From Aquirufa beregesia (GTDB lineage: Bacteria; Bacteroidota; Bacteroidia; Cytophagales; Spirosomataceae): a stretch of 64,000 bases of DNA. Shown here one piece after another: positions 19,401 to 28,792 of this stretch. Each line of letters opens with the position of its first letter. Within the stretch, counting starts at the first letter, position 1. The stretch is from contig NZ_SEWW01000003.1 of assembly GCF_011090385.1 (NCBI RefSeq), positions 248,001 through 312,000 of the forward strand, written 5' to 3'. Both the position numbers and the translations under genes were made by a program. Below the pieces are notes generated by a model that worked only from the letters and a program-made list of their open reading frames with translations, had not been told where the DNA came from and searched no databases.

Positions 19401-19713
19401 ACCTAGCTTGGCACAAGTATCCAAAATCATGGTACTAAAGACGGAGGACGTCAATCAGGATGGAAATTTAGACGTAATTATTGGAGGAAATTTTAATGGA
19501 GCCTCGATGTATCAAGCTCGATATGATGCTTTCTTTGGACTTATTTTAGCAGGAAATGGTCATGGAGACTTTAGCCCGTTAATTCCCACCAATACAGGAT
19601 TACTCTTAGAAGGAGACATACGAGATATCAAGCAAATCAAAATGGCCAAGGGGATTTTATATTTGGTTAGTCGGAATAACGATCAATTACAAGTATTTAA
19701 AAAGCTAAAATAA
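16402..19713 (+). CDS. FG-GAP/VCBS repeat lipoprotein with ASPIC/UnbV domain (copy 2)
   Basis: This paralogue of the preceding gene runs collinear with it throughout. It has lipobox LFAC (Cys20), YFYNGGGVSSGDINNDGLVD, repeated DxDxDGxxD loops, and an ASPIC/UnbV segment near residue 535 (IGAKVILKTKDGQ, QLVATRGFMSSVEPSLLFGIG). The tail contains a KRFTDYKKFA motif also found in copy 1 (KKFIKYKDFA). An ATG at 16384 overlaps the upstream stop (ATGA) and would add six residues. I prefer 16402 because it starts a standard lipoprotein signal. The length is 1103 residues. The role is probably surface binding together with the neighbouring SusC/SusD system, and this is inferred from context. Confidence 0.87.
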   Translation: MKVVNKALVALFLSCILFACRTNDSDVVLFEKLDAQQTKIDFINQITETKDFNILDYLYFYNGGGVSSGDINNDGLVDLFFVSNQGKNKLYLNKGNMQFEDISQKAGIEGFSDWKTGVTMADVNGDGLLDIYVCAVGNFKGMEGSNELYINNGDLTFTEKASQVGLDFTGFSTQAAFFDYDKDGDLDCYLLNHAVHNTRSYDRVNTRMLKDNEAGDYLYRNDGGRFVDVSKEAGIYQAAMGYGLGISVADLNNDGWMDIYVSNDFHEDDYYYINQKNGTFHEGIKEHFKHLSRFSMGSDIADINNDGYQDIMTLDMYPEDEKVEKSSVGEDPLDIYLYKLQFGYFNQYSRNCLQLNMGGEKFSDVAVSSGVAATDWSWSTLMADYDGDGIKDIFVSNGILRRPNDLDYLKFVIGDSLHYGLPTSHQLDQKAIDLMPSGKWHNYLFQGSKDLRFKDKSQAWGFEAAGISNGSSYADLDNDGDLDLITNNLNEAAGIYQNNARQLLKHNYIKIKFKGSDKNTFGIGAKVILKTKDGQQLQQLVATRGFMSSVEPSLLFGIGKQTQIDSVLVIWENEKMQILTKPSINATLTVEQKNATTWVKDFSFVTKAKPLFEELSKVMNIPYKHQENTYFDFNRELLIPFKVSIEGPKLALGDVNGDGLEDFYVGGAKYQAGQLYLQKSTGFVLSKQTAFLADSLQEDVDALFFDADGDKDQDLYVVSGGNEFYDNMPEQFDRLYINDGKGNFTHNLAALPPMFDNKSVVRPIDYDRDGDTDLFVGGRVLAYQYGLSPKSYLLINDGKGKFTDKTQFLAPELREAGMISDAVWVDLDNDRDQDLVVIGDWMPIKMFYKDKGKLNLAENELSELTGFWGGLSIGDFDKDGDMDLVVGNLGTNTKLRRDPGGELKMLIKDIDHNDTKEHIVAYNRAGKDTWYPINSKDELGKQIPSIINKRFTDYKKFAGLPIDKLFEKEELEGALEKRINTFESIYVENLGGGKFKRKDLPSLAQVSKIMVLKTEDVNQDGNLDVIIGGNFNGASMYQARYDAFFGLILAGNGHGDFSPLIPTNTGLLLEGDIRDIKQIKMAKGILYLVSRNNDQLQVFKKLK

Positions 19714-19716
19714 ACC

Positions 19717-21270
19717 ATGGAGCTAAACCAAGAGAAGCTTCATATTTCCAGTTATTTGCCCCTAGGCTTAGCTGTCTTGCTATGGCTGTCTATAGCCAGT
19801 ATTTCACTTTTTACTTGGAGTTGCCAAGATACTCAAGTGGCCGAAGGAAAGGCCTTGGCACAGCAGCATTGTGCTACTTGCCACGCTTTACCAAGCCCGG
19901 GTATATTGCCTAACAATGTTTGGAAATACAGCACATTGCCCTACATGGGGACGCTTATGGGGGTTCAGAAAGAAATTGATCAATTGCAGAAACCTTTATC
20001 GGATTATGCCATATTGAAATCTCCTCAAGCACTCATTTCCGACGATGATTGGGACAAGATTAAAGCCTATTATTTAGCAGAATCACCTGCTAAATTTCCT
20101 GAAACGAAGACTAGCCCCATAGCGCCGTTAGAAAACTTGTTTAGCGTGGAGGATTTGCCTGTGAAATTGGATGGAGGCACTTTTCCTAATTTCACGGCCA
20201 TTAAAATAGATGAGGCAAGTCGACAGATCATTGCCGGAGATCAGTCGAATCGGATCATTTGGTTATTGGACAAACAAGGGAAAGCCATTCAGCAATGGAA
20301 AGACCAAAATGCCTTAACCCATGTAGAGGGCAGTCGAGGAAAATACCGTTTTACTTACATCGGAACTACCACTCAGGCTAATCCAGAAGTGAATGGTGTT
20401 AGCCATTCGGTGACATTGACGTCGACCAACACGCAAATGAATCAGCAGGATTTGAAAAATTTGAATCGTCCATTGCAAGTGATTTCCGCCAATATGGATG
20501 AAGATTCTGGTCAGGAGTTGGTTTCTTGTGAATTTGGCTTTCAAGTGGGAGGCTTATCCATTTGGAAAAAAGGTAAAGCAGGAACTTGGGTACAACAAGT
20601 GGTGGAGGCGCAGACAGGGGCTACCCGTGTTATCGTGAAGGATTTTAACCAAGATGGAAAACAGGATATGTTGGCCTTGTTTGCTCAAGGAGATGAGCGG
20701 ATTATCCTGTATTTGAACCAAGGCAAACTACAGTTTAGTCGTAAAATTCTTTTGCGTTTTCCTCCCATTTACGGTACTAGTTCATTTGATATAGCGGATT
20801 TAGATCAAGATGGGGATTGGGATATTGTATGTACAGCAGGAGATAATGCCGATTTTTCTACGATTTTGAAACCTTATCATGGCATTTATGTATTCACCAA
20901 TCAAGGAAACTTTCAGTTTAAACAGCGCGCTTTTTATCCTCAAAATGGCGCCACGAAAGTATTGGCAGCTGATTTTGATATGGATGGAGATCAAGACTTC
21001 GTTTCTATTGCCCTTTTTCCGGATGTTCAGAAACGTGGTGAAGAAGGATTTCTATATTGGGAAAATTCAGGTACCACTTGGCAGGCTAAGAGTTTACCCA
21101 TTCAGCATCTTGGCCGCTGGTCGGTGATGGATATGGGCGATCTAGATGGCGATGGCGATGTGGATATTGCCTTGGGCAGTCATGCCGTAGCTAAATTCCC
21201 TGAAGGTAGTTTTGATCCTGCCTGGAAGCAGGCAAAAGGAGTTTTAATTTTACGCAATCAGAAACGATGA
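19717..21270 (+). CDS. heme c motif plus FG-GAP repeat lipoprotein
   Basis: This 517-residue protein has an uncleaved-looking N-terminus of about 20 residues, a hydrophobic stretch and a likely lipobox (FTWSC, Cys36). Sixteen residues later it has a covalent-heme motif CATCH (52-56) followed by ALPSPGILPNNVWKY and LPYMGTLMG, whose Met residues could be the axial ligand. The remainder is FG-GAP type: DFNQDGKQDMLALF, ADLDQDGDWDIVCTAG, ADFDMDGDQDFVSIA and GDLDGDGDVDIALGS. A single heme c fused to an FG-GAP domain implies a surface or periplasmic redox role. The partner is unknown. It lies three bases after copy 2 and overlaps the TonB receptor gene by ATGA, so it belongs to one operon. Confidence 0.82.
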   Translation: MELNQEKLHISSYLPLGLAVLLWLSIASISLFTWSCQDTQVAEGKALAQQHCATCHALPSPGILPNNVWKYSTLPYMGTLMGVQKEIDQLQKPLSDYAILKSPQALISDDDWDKIKAYYLAESPAKFPETKTSPIAPLENLFSVEDLPVKLDGGTFPNFTAIKIDEASRQIIAGDQSNRIIWLLDKQGKAIQQWKDQNALTHVEGSRGKYRFTYIGTTTQANPEVNGVSHSVTLTSTNTQMNQQDLKNLNRPLQVISANMDEDSGQELVSCEFGFQVGGLSIWKKGKAGTWVQQVVEAQTGATRVIVKDFNQDGKQDMLALFAQGDERIILYLNQGKLQFSRKILLRFPPIYGTSSFDIADLDQDGDWDIVCTAGDNADFSTILKPYHGIYVFTNQGNFQFKQRAFYPQNGATKVLAADFDMDGDQDFVSIALFPDVQKRGEEGFLYWENSGTTWQAKSLPIQHLGRWSVMDMGDLDGDGDVDIALGSHAVAKFPEGSFDPAWKQAKGVLILRNQKR

Positions 21271-23756
21271 AACAGGTCTTGCTTGTGTATTGTTTCCTAT
21301 TGTCCTTCGCCACCTTGGGTCAAAAAAAAGGTTATTTTATTTTTTCCGGAACTATCCAAGATATCGAAACGAAGACTCCTTTAGAAGGAGCTTCTGTCCT
21401 GTTTTCGGGTCTTACAATTGGTACAAAAACGGATTCTTCCGGGTATTTTTCACTCACACTGCCCGCCCGTTCCTACCAAGCGGTTTTTCGCAGCCTTGGG
21501 TATAAATTTAAATCGGGTAAAATTGACTTAAAAGAAAATGTCCGTATATCGGTTTATTTAGAGAAGTCGGAACAAATGTTAGATGAAGTGGTCATATCGG
21601 AGGAGAAGTCAGATGCCAATGTGAGCAGAACCTTGATGGGGGTGGAAAAGATGACGAGTAAGACGCTGAAAAAATTGCCCAATTTGATGGGAGAGGCAGA
21701 TGTGATTCGAAGCATCATGTTGCTTCCCGGTGTCTCAACCGTGGGAGAGGGGGCTTCCGGCTTTAATGTGCGAGGTGGTAACGTGGACCAAAATTTGGTC
21801 TTGCTAGATGGAGTGCCGCTGTTTAATACTTCCCATTTATTTGGTTTTTTTACGAGTTTTAATGCCGACATGGTGCAAGATTTGAGTTTGTACAAAGGAG
21901 GAATTCCAAGTAAGTATGGAGGTCGTGCTTCATCCGTGTTAGATGTGCGCATGAAGGAAGGTGATTTTGAAAAATGGCAAATTCAAGGGGGAATTAGTCC
22001 CATTTCCAGTCGACTGTTAGTAGATGGGCCATTGAGTAAGGGGAAAACGTCCTTGATTTTGGGTGCCCGAGGGTCGCTGTCAGATTTTTATTTGGGTTAT
22101 TTTCCCAATCCAGCACTTCAAAAAAGTAAAGCCAATTTTTACGATGTTAATGTCAAATTGACGCACCGCATTGGTAGAAACCAGCGTTTGTCCTTATCTG
22201 CTTATGTTAGTAATGACGGTTTCAAATTTGCGGCAGATACTTTGTATGCTTGGCAAACCAAGACCTTAAGCTTTCAACATGTTGCCTTATGGCGAAATTG
22301 GTCACATCATTTCACTGCCTTTGCGAGTGAATATGCTTATGGTATTGAGGGATTGAAATCAGGCTATGAGTTTATTTGGCGACCGTCGATTGCTCAAAAG
22401 ACCCTGCGGGAAGATCTAAGCCTTGATTTGAAAAAGTGGGGACGGGGTGATCTTGGAGTAGAATTTACAGCTTACCGGAATGATGCCGGAACTTTTCAGC
22501 CTAGTACAAACAATTCTGTTGTGAATACTTTTCCCATGCAAGCGGAATATTCGCGTGAAATGTCTGTATACCTTGGGCATAACCTGCAGATTAATAAGCG
22601 GTTCAGTCTGGATGTTGGCTTAAGGTATGCTTATTATCAATTACGCGGTCCGCAGCAGTTTTATCGCTATAAACCAGGTTTACCCCGTGCCATAAACGCA
22701 ATTACAGACACTTTAGGCTTTCTGTCAAACGATGTAATACAATCTTACGGAGGCTTTGAACCGCGATTGTCATTCGCCATAAAATTGGACACCAATACGT
22801 CCATTAAAATGGGTTTTAACCGCATGCAGCAGTTTATGCATTTGTTGTCCAATACCATGGCAGTATCACCCGTGGATATTTGGAAGAATTCAAATCCTTA
22901 TTTGCCCCAACAAGTAGCCGATCAATATTCGATCGGGATTTTTAGGAATTTTAGCAATGCACAAAACGCAGTTTTCGAGGCATCGGCAGAAGTATATTAC
23001 AAGCGTTTATCTCATGTTATTGATTACATCGATGGGGCCGCTATTTATTTGAATCCAACGGTGGAGACAGAGTTATTAGTAGGGGAAGGCCGTGCCTATG
23101 GGGCTGAGTTTTTCTTGAAAAAGGCGCGGGGAAAACGTTTGACAGGTTGGATTTCCTATACCTATGCGCGCTCGTTTCGGTTGATTGAAGCCAACGAAAA
23201 TCAATTGGCGGCCAATTTCGGGAAGGAGTTTCCGGCCAACTTTGACATGCCGCACAATTTTAAATTTGTGTTGAATAATCGTTTATCCAAACGAATCTCT
23301 TTTAATGCGAATTTTACCTATACTTTCGGCCGGCCGATAACCTATCCAAATGCCCGCTATAAGGTATATGCGTTCAATGATTTATTTGATTATGGATATG
23401 CAAGTGGAATTTTTCCTCGGCCAGGCTTGGTTCCATCCTCCAATGGTAATTCCTATTTGACGAATACAACCATTCAGCCCTTGTTGGACGGATATTCGAG
23501 TCCCAGTTTCACATTGCGTAACCAAGAGCGGATACCTTATTACATGCGCTTGGATATTGGGTTCACAATTGAACCGAAGGAAGCTAAACGATGGCAGGGT
23601 AGTTGGAATTTTTCCATCTACAACCTTTTAGCCCGAGAAAACGCCTATTCGATTTTTTTTAGGTCATCAACTGGTTTGATTAACCAAGCGCGCACCTATC
23701 AATTATCCGTGTTGGGAGCAGCAATTCCGTCCGTGACGTATAATTTTAAATTCTAA
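21267..23756 (+). CDS. TonB-dependent receptor with carboxypeptidase-like N-terminal domain
   Basis: This 829-residue outer-membrane protein has a signal peptide (ending near ATLGQ) and a carboxypeptidase-regulatory-like domain (about 26-105). The plug contains LPNLMGEADVIRSIMLLPGVS, GFNVRGGNVDQNLVLLDGVPLFN and GGIPSKYGGRASSVLDV, and a beta-barrel ends in VTYNFKF. It is not of the SusC type. Receptors of this subclass are commonly paired with a DUF4249 lipoprotein, as here (the genes overlap by one base). Its start overlaps the heme c gene by four bases. The substrate is unknown. By eye the codon use of this gene and the next is less biased and slightly more GC-rich than in susCD. Confidence 0.92.
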   Translation: MKQVLLVYCFLLSFATLGQKKGYFIFSGTIQDIETKTPLEGASVLFSGLTIGTKTDSSGYFSLTLPARSYQAVFRSLGYKFKSGKIDLKENVRISVYLEKSEQMLDEVVISEEKSDANVSRTLMGVEKMTSKTLKKLPNLMGEADVIRSIMLLPGVSTVGEGASGFNVRGGNVDQNLVLLDGVPLFNTSHLFGFFTSFNADMVQDLSLYKGGIPSKYGGRASSVLDVRMKEGDFEKWQIQGGISPISSRLLVDGPLSKGKTSLILGARGSLSDFYLGYFPNPALQKSKANFYDVNVKLTHRIGRNQRLSLSAYVSNDGFKFAADTLYAWQTKTLSFQHVALWRNWSHHFTAFASEYAYGIEGLKSGYEFIWRPSIAQKTLREDLSLDLKKWGRGDLGVEFTAYRNDAGTFQPSTNNSVVNTFPMQAEYSREMSVYLGHNLQINKRFSLDVGLRYAYYQLRGPQQFYRYKPGLPRAINAITDTLGFLSNDVIQSYGGFEPRLSFAIKLDTNTSIKMGFNRMQQFMHLLSNTMAVSPVDIWKNSNPYLPQQVADQYSIGIFRNFSNAQNAVFEASAEVYYKRLSHVIDYIDGAAIYLNPTVETELLVGEGRAYGAEFFLKKARGKRLTGWISYTYARSFRLIEANENQLAANFGKEFPANFDMPHNFKFVLNNRLSKRISFNANFTYTFGRPITYPNARYKVYAFNDLFDYGYASGIFPRPGLVPSSNGNSYLTNTTIQPLLDGYSSPSFTLRNQERIPYYMRLDIGFTIEPKEAKRWQGSWNFSIYNLLARENAYSIFFRSSTGLINQARTYQLSVLGAAIPSVTYNFKF

Positions 23757-24814
23757 TGAAGAAATTATTGGTATTGGTCGGTTTATTAGGTTTGTTCTCT
23801 TGTGAGACGGAAATAACGGATTTTAAGACGGAAAACTTGAGTGACGCGCTTGTTGTATATGGTGAGATGTCAAATTTGGCTGGTCCTTACACAGTTCGTT
23901 TAAACTATACGTCAGGTTACTCACCATTTGATCCCACACAATTCCAAGGGCAGCCGATTCCTGGGGCGGCTATACGGATCGTGGATGAAACCGGGTCGAT
24001 CACTGCATTAAAGGAGATGCAAAAAGGAATGTATCAAGCGCCTGCGACATTTCTGGGTCAGGTAGGAAAAAAATACCGGTTGGAAATTAGGACAGCCGAC
24101 GGACTCGAAATTGCATCGGATTGGCAGCAACTATCACTACCTGTTGGGCTGAAGTCATTTACTTCCACTTATAAGAATGCAGATAAGGTAGAGGATATGT
24201 ATTTTAAATTGCAGGCCAGTGTACAAGATACCCGCGGAACCGAGGATTATTATTTTGTTAAACGCCAAGATTTCATTCAGTTTTTGACAACTTGTCCTAA
24301 CCCTCCACCGCCACCGGCTCCGGTACCCGTTTGTTACAATAAGTGTTGGCAGGCAACCCCAAATACGCAGCCAATATTAACGGAAGATACCTTTTTGGAT
24401 GGACGGGAAATTGCTTTACCCCTGGTACCGATCCCCTATGATGATTTTACGGAATGGTTTGTACAGCTGGAGGTCTACCATGTAGATAAAGCGACTTATC
24501 TGTACTGGAAACGCCAGGAAGACCAGCGGATCTTGGACGGGGGGATTTTTGATAAGGTACCCGCACAAATCATCGGGAATTTGACCTGTTTGAACAGACC
24601 AGACCGGCAGGTATTAGGATATTTTATGGTCGCTGGAAAATCGAAAGAACGCAGGTTAGTGGATAGGTATCAGGGGATTCCCGCTACATCTTATCAAAAG
24701 CTTGTTAGTTATATCGATTTTAACAAATTGAGACATCAAAATTCCCCCTTGTGGGATTGCCGTTTAGCTGCTTGGATTCCGTACAATGTGGGATTGGCCT
24801 TACCCGTGTACTGA
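23756..24814 (+). CDS. DUF4249 lipoprotein, partner of the TonB receptor
   Basis: This 352-residue lipoprotein has lipobox LFSC (Cys16). The DUF4249 pattern follows: DALVVYGEMSNLAGPYTVRL, IPGAAIRIVDETG, GQVGKKYRLEIRTADG and a C-terminal domain with VEVYHVDKATYLYWKRQE-like residues. A Pro-rich loop with paired cysteines (CPNPPPPPAPVPVCYNKC) lies near residue 180 and may be disulfide-bonded. DUF4249 proteins occur next to TonB receptors and probably act as extracellular lids or co-receptors, but the function is unproven. The start overlaps the receptor stop (TAATG). It is the last gene of the operon. Confidence 0.9.
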   Translation: MKKLLVLVGLLGLFSCETEITDFKTENLSDALVVYGEMSNLAGPYTVRLNYTSGYSPFDPTQFQGQPIPGAAIRIVDETGSITALKEMQKGMYQAPATFLGQVGKKYRLEIRTADGLEIASDWQQLSLPVGLKSFTSTYKNADKVEDMYFKLQASVQDTRGTEDYYFVKRQDFIQFLTTCPNPPPPPAPVPVCYNKCWQATPNTQPILTEDTFLDGREIALPLVPIPYDDFTEWFVQLEVYHVDKATYLYWKRQEDQRILDGGIFDKVPAQIIGNLTCLNRPDRQVLGYFMVAGKSKERRLVDRYQGIPATSYQKLVSYIDFNKLRHQNSPLWDCRLAAWIPYNVGLALPVY

Positions 24815-24958
24815 TAATTAACCGTTTTTTTTTATTCATTTTTCCCTTTATTTCGGCAATCCTTACAGGTCTGTAGAATCAGCCCGGTGAAACACAAACT
24901 AGTATGCTTGCATAATATATTTTTTTTCTGCATTTTTGGATTTCTAATGTGTAGCTAT

Positions 24959-26740
24959 ATGGCAAAAGAATATGACCGTCGGAATCTCGACTTTATTTTA
25001 AAAGAAGTTTTGGACTTCGGTTCCTTGTGTTCCCACCCTTATTTTGCGGATTATACACCTGATATGTTTGATATGGTGTTAGATTCTGCGGAATCTATCG
25101 CTGAACGTTATTTACGCCCTCATTTTGTAGATACAGATAGACATCCCGCGGAATTGATTGATGGAACGGTACATGTGCATCCATCCACGGAGGCATATGT
25201 CAAAGAAATGGGTGAATCGGGTATGATAGGGTCCACTTTTTCGTATGAAAAAGGAGGTCAGCAATTACCCAGCACAGTAGGAGGAGCTCATGAGTTTATC
25301 CGTGGAGCAGCTAGTAATTCCATAGTTATGTTTACGGGATTGACCAATGGAGCAGCCCACTTAATTGCCTCATTTGGTTCTGAAGCTTTAAAGGCAGAAT
25401 ATGTGCCCAATATGTTGAATGGACGCTGGACAGGAACCATGTGTTTGACGGAACCGCAGGCAGGTAGCTCGCTCAATGATGTGTCTACCCAAGCTAAGGA
25501 TTTAGGTAATGGGACTTATGCCATTAAAGGACAAAAGATTTTTATATCAGGAGGAGATAATCAATTCTCAGAAAATATTATTCACCTCGTTTTAGCTCGT
25601 TTGGAAGGGGCACCGAAAGGCACCAAAGGGATTTCTTTATTTGTGGTTTCTAAGCGTAGAAAAGAAAATGGAACGTGGGTTTCCAATGAAGTGACTTCAT
25701 TAGGTTTATACCATAAAATGGGTCAAAAAGGCACACCGGCTTTGCATTTATCCTTTGGGGATAAAGGTGATTCCATAGGTTATTTAGTAGGTGAGCCGAA
25801 CAAGGGACTAAGCTACATGTTTCAGATGATGAATGAAGCTCGTTTGGGAGTAGGTATGGGAGGCGCTTACATCGCTTCTGCGGCCTATCATTTCTCCAAA
25901 CAATACGCCAATGAACGCTCTCAAGGACGTAAATTGAGTAATAAAGACCCAGAAACACCTCCAACTTTGATTAAAAACCATCCGGATGTTCAGCGTATGT
26001 TGTATTTCCAAAAGGCCATTGTAGAAGGAGCCATGGGATTGTTGTTCCAAAGTTTTATGTGGGAAGACTATTCCAAATGTTTGACGGGAGAGGAAGCTGA
26101 AAACTACCATACTTTATTGAATTTAATGACTCCAGTGGCTAAGACTTATCCTGCCGAAATGGGCTTACAGGCAGTTAATCAGGGAGTTCAAGTATTGGGC
26201 GGTTATGGATATACCGAAGATTTTCCTTTGGAGCAAATGGCCCGCGATGTGCGGATTATGTCCATTTACGAAGGAACTACCGGCATACATGGTTTAACCT
26301 TATTGGGCAGAGAAATTCCAGCGAATCAAGGTAAGGCGTTAAAATTATTGGTGAACCTAATTCAAAAGGACATAGAGGAGGCTAAAAAGCAAACAACTAT
26401 CCAAGCTTATGCGGAAGAATTGGAGAAAGAAGTGGCCAAATTAGGTCAAGTGACCATGCATAAACTGAAAATTGCAGCTGAAGGAAAACCAGAACTGTTT
26501 TTAGCGGATTCTACTTTATACATGGAATTGTTTGGACTCATTGTGGTGGCATGGCAGTGGTTAAAGCAAGGAACTGTGGCCAGTAAAGCTTTAGCAGAAA
26601 GCCCGTCTGTCCTAGATAAAGAGTTTTATCAGGATAAATTACATACCATGAAATTCTTCTATCACTATGAAGTGCCTAAGGCTTTGGGATTAAATAAACG
26701 ATTAATGGATACGGAAAATTTAACCGTATTTGAATCTTAA
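24959..26740 (+). CDS. acyl-CoA dehydrogenase with extra C-terminal domain
   Basis: This 593-residue cytoplasmic flavoenzyme belongs to the large (about 600-residue) acyl-CoA dehydrogenase subgroup with a C-terminal DmdC-like domain. Visible motifs are the FAD/substrate segment GTMCLTEPQAGSSLNDV, IFISGGDN and the catalytic Glu438 in IYEGTTGIHGL. It should oxidise an acyl-CoA to the enoyl-CoA, with chain length and acyl type unknown. A GTG 24 codons upstream would add a hydrophobic stretch unlike this soluble family, so I choose the ATG at 24959 (MAKEYDRR). The M1 peptidase gene follows within 15 bases. Confidence 0.93.
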   Translation: MAKEYDRRNLDFILKEVLDFGSLCSHPYFADYTPDMFDMVLDSAESIAERYLRPHFVDTDRHPAELIDGTVHVHPSTEAYVKEMGESGMIGSTFSYEKGGQQLPSTVGGAHEFIRGAASNSIVMFTGLTNGAAHLIASFGSEALKAEYVPNMLNGRWTGTMCLTEPQAGSSLNDVSTQAKDLGNGTYAIKGQKIFISGGDNQFSENIIHLVLARLEGAPKGTKGISLFVVSKRRKENGTWVSNEVTSLGLYHKMGQKGTPALHLSFGDKGDSIGYLVGEPNKGLSYMFQMMNEARLGVGMGGAYIASAAYHFSKQYANERSQGRKLSNKDPETPPTLIKNHPDVQRMLYFQKAIVEGAMGLLFQSFMWEDYSKCLTGEEAENYHTLLNLMTPVAKTYPAEMGLQAVNQGVQVLGGYGYTEDFPLEQMARDVRIMSIYEGTTGIHGLTLLGREIPANQGKALKLLVNLIQKDIEEAKKQTTIQAYAEELEKEVAKLGQVTMHKLKIAAEGKPELFLADSTLYMELFGLIVVAWQWLKQGTVASKALAESPSVLDKEFYQDKLHTMKFFYHYEVPKALGLNKRLMDTENLTVFES

Positions 26741-26755
26741 ACTAGTATGATTTTT

Positions 26756-28714
26756 ATGAAAAGAATATTGGCTTACGCTTGCCTATTGTTGACCTGTACT
26801 TTGACAGTAAATGCTCAAACGAAGTCGGCATATAGTGCATACGACTTATTTCATCCTTTATGGAATTATCAATCCAATTCACCCTATCGTTCAGGTGCAG
26901 GTATCCCAGGTCCATCTTATTGGCAAAACTCCGCCGATTATAAAATTCAGGTGAGTTTGGATGAGGAGGCTAGGAAAATATCTGGGGATGTGGAGATTAC
27001 GTATAAAAATAATTCTCCAGACAAATTGACTTTTCTTTGGTTGCAATTGGATCAAAATTCCTTTAATACACAATCTCGGGGTGGTAAAACTACACCTATT
27101 TCAGGAGGACGTTTTGGAAATGTGGGTTTTGATGGAGGCTATAAAATCGAAAGCGTATTGGTGGATGGAAAAGTGACTCCATTTATCGTGGAAGATACCC
27201 GCATGCAAATTCGTTTGGTACAACCTTTGGCAGAAAAACTAGGACAGGCTAAAATCAAGATTGTTTATTCATTTACTTCTCCTCAAAATGCATCTGATCG
27301 CATGGGCTTGCAAGAGACCAAAAATGGCATGATTTTTCAAGTAGCTCAGTGGTTTCCGCGCATGTGTGTATACGATGATATTGAGGGTTGGAATGTGCTT
27401 CCTTATTTAGGTGCAGGAGAATTTTATTTAGAATATGGCAATTTCGAATATGCCATCAATGTGCCAGCCTCCCATTTAGTGGTGGGTTCGGGGGAATTAC
27501 TCAATCCTTCCGAAGTATTGACTGCGGAGCAGTTAAAGCGTTGGAATGCCGCGGCAAATTCTGAAACTACAGTTATCATTCGTGGTGAGGATGAAGTGAA
27601 AAATCCTGCTTCTCGACCAGCGAAAGACCGTTTGACATGGAAATTTAAATGTCAAAATGCCCGAGATGTGGCTTTTGCTACTTCGAAATCATTCATCATG
27701 GATGCTGCTCGAATCAATTTACCCAGTGGAAAAAAATCTTTGGCGATATCGGTTTATCCAGAAGAGTCCAATGGTAAAAATGCCTGGGGAAGATCTACGG
27801 AATATGTGAAGGCATCCATTGAGTATTACTCGAAGTGGTTGTATGAGTATAGTTATCCAACAGCTACTAACGTGGCGGGTATCGTGTCAGGCATGGAATA
27901 TCCAGGAATTATTTTCTGTGGATTCCGTGATCAAACAGCGGCCTTATGGGGAGTAACAGATCATGAATTTGGACACAACTGGTTCCCGATGATCGTAGGC
28001 ACCAATGAGCGCAAGTTTCCTTGGATGGATGAAGGATTCAATACCTTCATCAATTTTTATTCCACGGATGCTTTCAACGATGGGGAATACAAGAACCGCA
28101 AATTTGATATGCATCAAATTGCTAAACCCATGTTTAGAGAAAATGCCGATCCTATCATGTCGATTCCCGATGTGGTTCAGCCAAGAAATTTAGGATGGGA
28201 AGCTTACAACAAACCGGGTTTTGGATTGAAGATTTTGCGTGAACAAATCTTAGGTGCTGACCGATTTGACTATGCATTCAAGAATTATATTAAAAACTGG
28301 GCATTTAAGCACCCTACTCCTTATGATTTTTTTCATGCCATGGAAGATGGAGCAGGAGAGGATTTAACTTGGTTTTGGAGACAATGGTTTTTTGAATTAT
28401 GGAAGCTAGATCAAAGTGTGAGTGATGTGGTGTATGTGGAGCAAAATCCTACCAATGGTGCCATTATTACCATCAAGAATTTGGATAAAATGATCATGCC
28501 GGGAATCGTTGAGGTAGAATTATCGGACGGGAAAAAAGAGCGATATACTTTCCCCGTGGAGATCTGGCAGCGTGGTGGCAGTTGGGAGTTTAAGGCCAAT
28601 ACTACTTTGCCCATTAAATCAGTAACCATAGATCCAGATCATGTTTTTCCTGATTTGAATCCTCAAAATAATACCTGGAAACCTTATTCTTATCGAGTAC
28701 CTAAGGCCAATTAA
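26756..28714 (+). CDS. secreted M1 family metallopeptidase
   Basis: This 652-residue zinc aminopeptidase-like protein has a signal peptide (ending VNAQ). It carries the gluzincin motif HEFGH (His403-Glu404-His407) with the third ligand Glu426 in WMDEGFNTF. The upstream substrate-site motif appears as GMEYPG instead of the canonical GAMEN, which is common in bacterial M1-like proteins. It probably trims peptides in the periplasm or outside the cell. An ATG three codons upstream (26747) is also possible. It is probably read together with the acyl-CoA dehydrogenase gene, although the functions are unrelated. Confidence 0.92.
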   Translation: MKRILAYACLLLTCTLTVNAQTKSAYSAYDLFHPLWNYQSNSPYRSGAGIPGPSYWQNSADYKIQVSLDEEARKISGDVEITYKNNSPDKLTFLWLQLDQNSFNTQSRGGKTTPISGGRFGNVGFDGGYKIESVLVDGKVTPFIVEDTRMQIRLVQPLAEKLGQAKIKIVYSFTSPQNASDRMGLQETKNGMIFQVAQWFPRMCVYDDIEGWNVLPYLGAGEFYLEYGNFEYAINVPASHLVVGSGELLNPSEVLTAEQLKRWNAAANSETTVIIRGEDEVKNPASRPAKDRLTWKFKCQNARDVAFATSKSFIMDAARINLPSGKKSLAISVYPEESNGKNAWGRSTEYVKASIEYYSKWLYEYSYPTATNVAGIVSGMEYPGIIFCGFRDQTAALWGVTDHEFGHNWFPMIVGTNERKFPWMDEGFNTFINFYSTDAFNDGEYKNRKFDMHQIAKPMFRENADPIMSIPDVVQPRNLGWEAYNKPGFGLKILREQILGADRFDYAFKNYIKNWAFKHPTPYDFFHAMEDGAGEDLTWFWRQWFFELWKLDQSVSDVVYVEQNPTNGAIITIKNLDKMIMPGIVEVELSDGKKERYTFPVEIWQRGGSWEFKANTTLPIKSVTIDPDHVFPDLNPQNNTWKPYSYRVPKAN

Positions 28715-28741
28715 CAGGAATTTGTGAAATTCAAATCCTGT
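28714..28741 (+). terminator. possible terminator after the M1 peptidase gene
   Basis: ACAGGAATTTG pairs with CAAATCCTGT across a short loop, with one bulged base. The following tract (GTTCTATTT) is only moderately T-rich. Confidence 0.5.
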
Positions 28742-28792
28742 GTTCTATTTATTAATACTTTTGTTTTATGCTTTCATCAGCACAACTAAAAT

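Noticed and set aside
21267-24814. recent horizontal transfer of the TonB receptor-DUF4249 pair
   Set aside because: Codon use looks less biased than in susCD by eye, but lower expression explains this equally well, and no mobile-element boundary or repeat flanks the pair.
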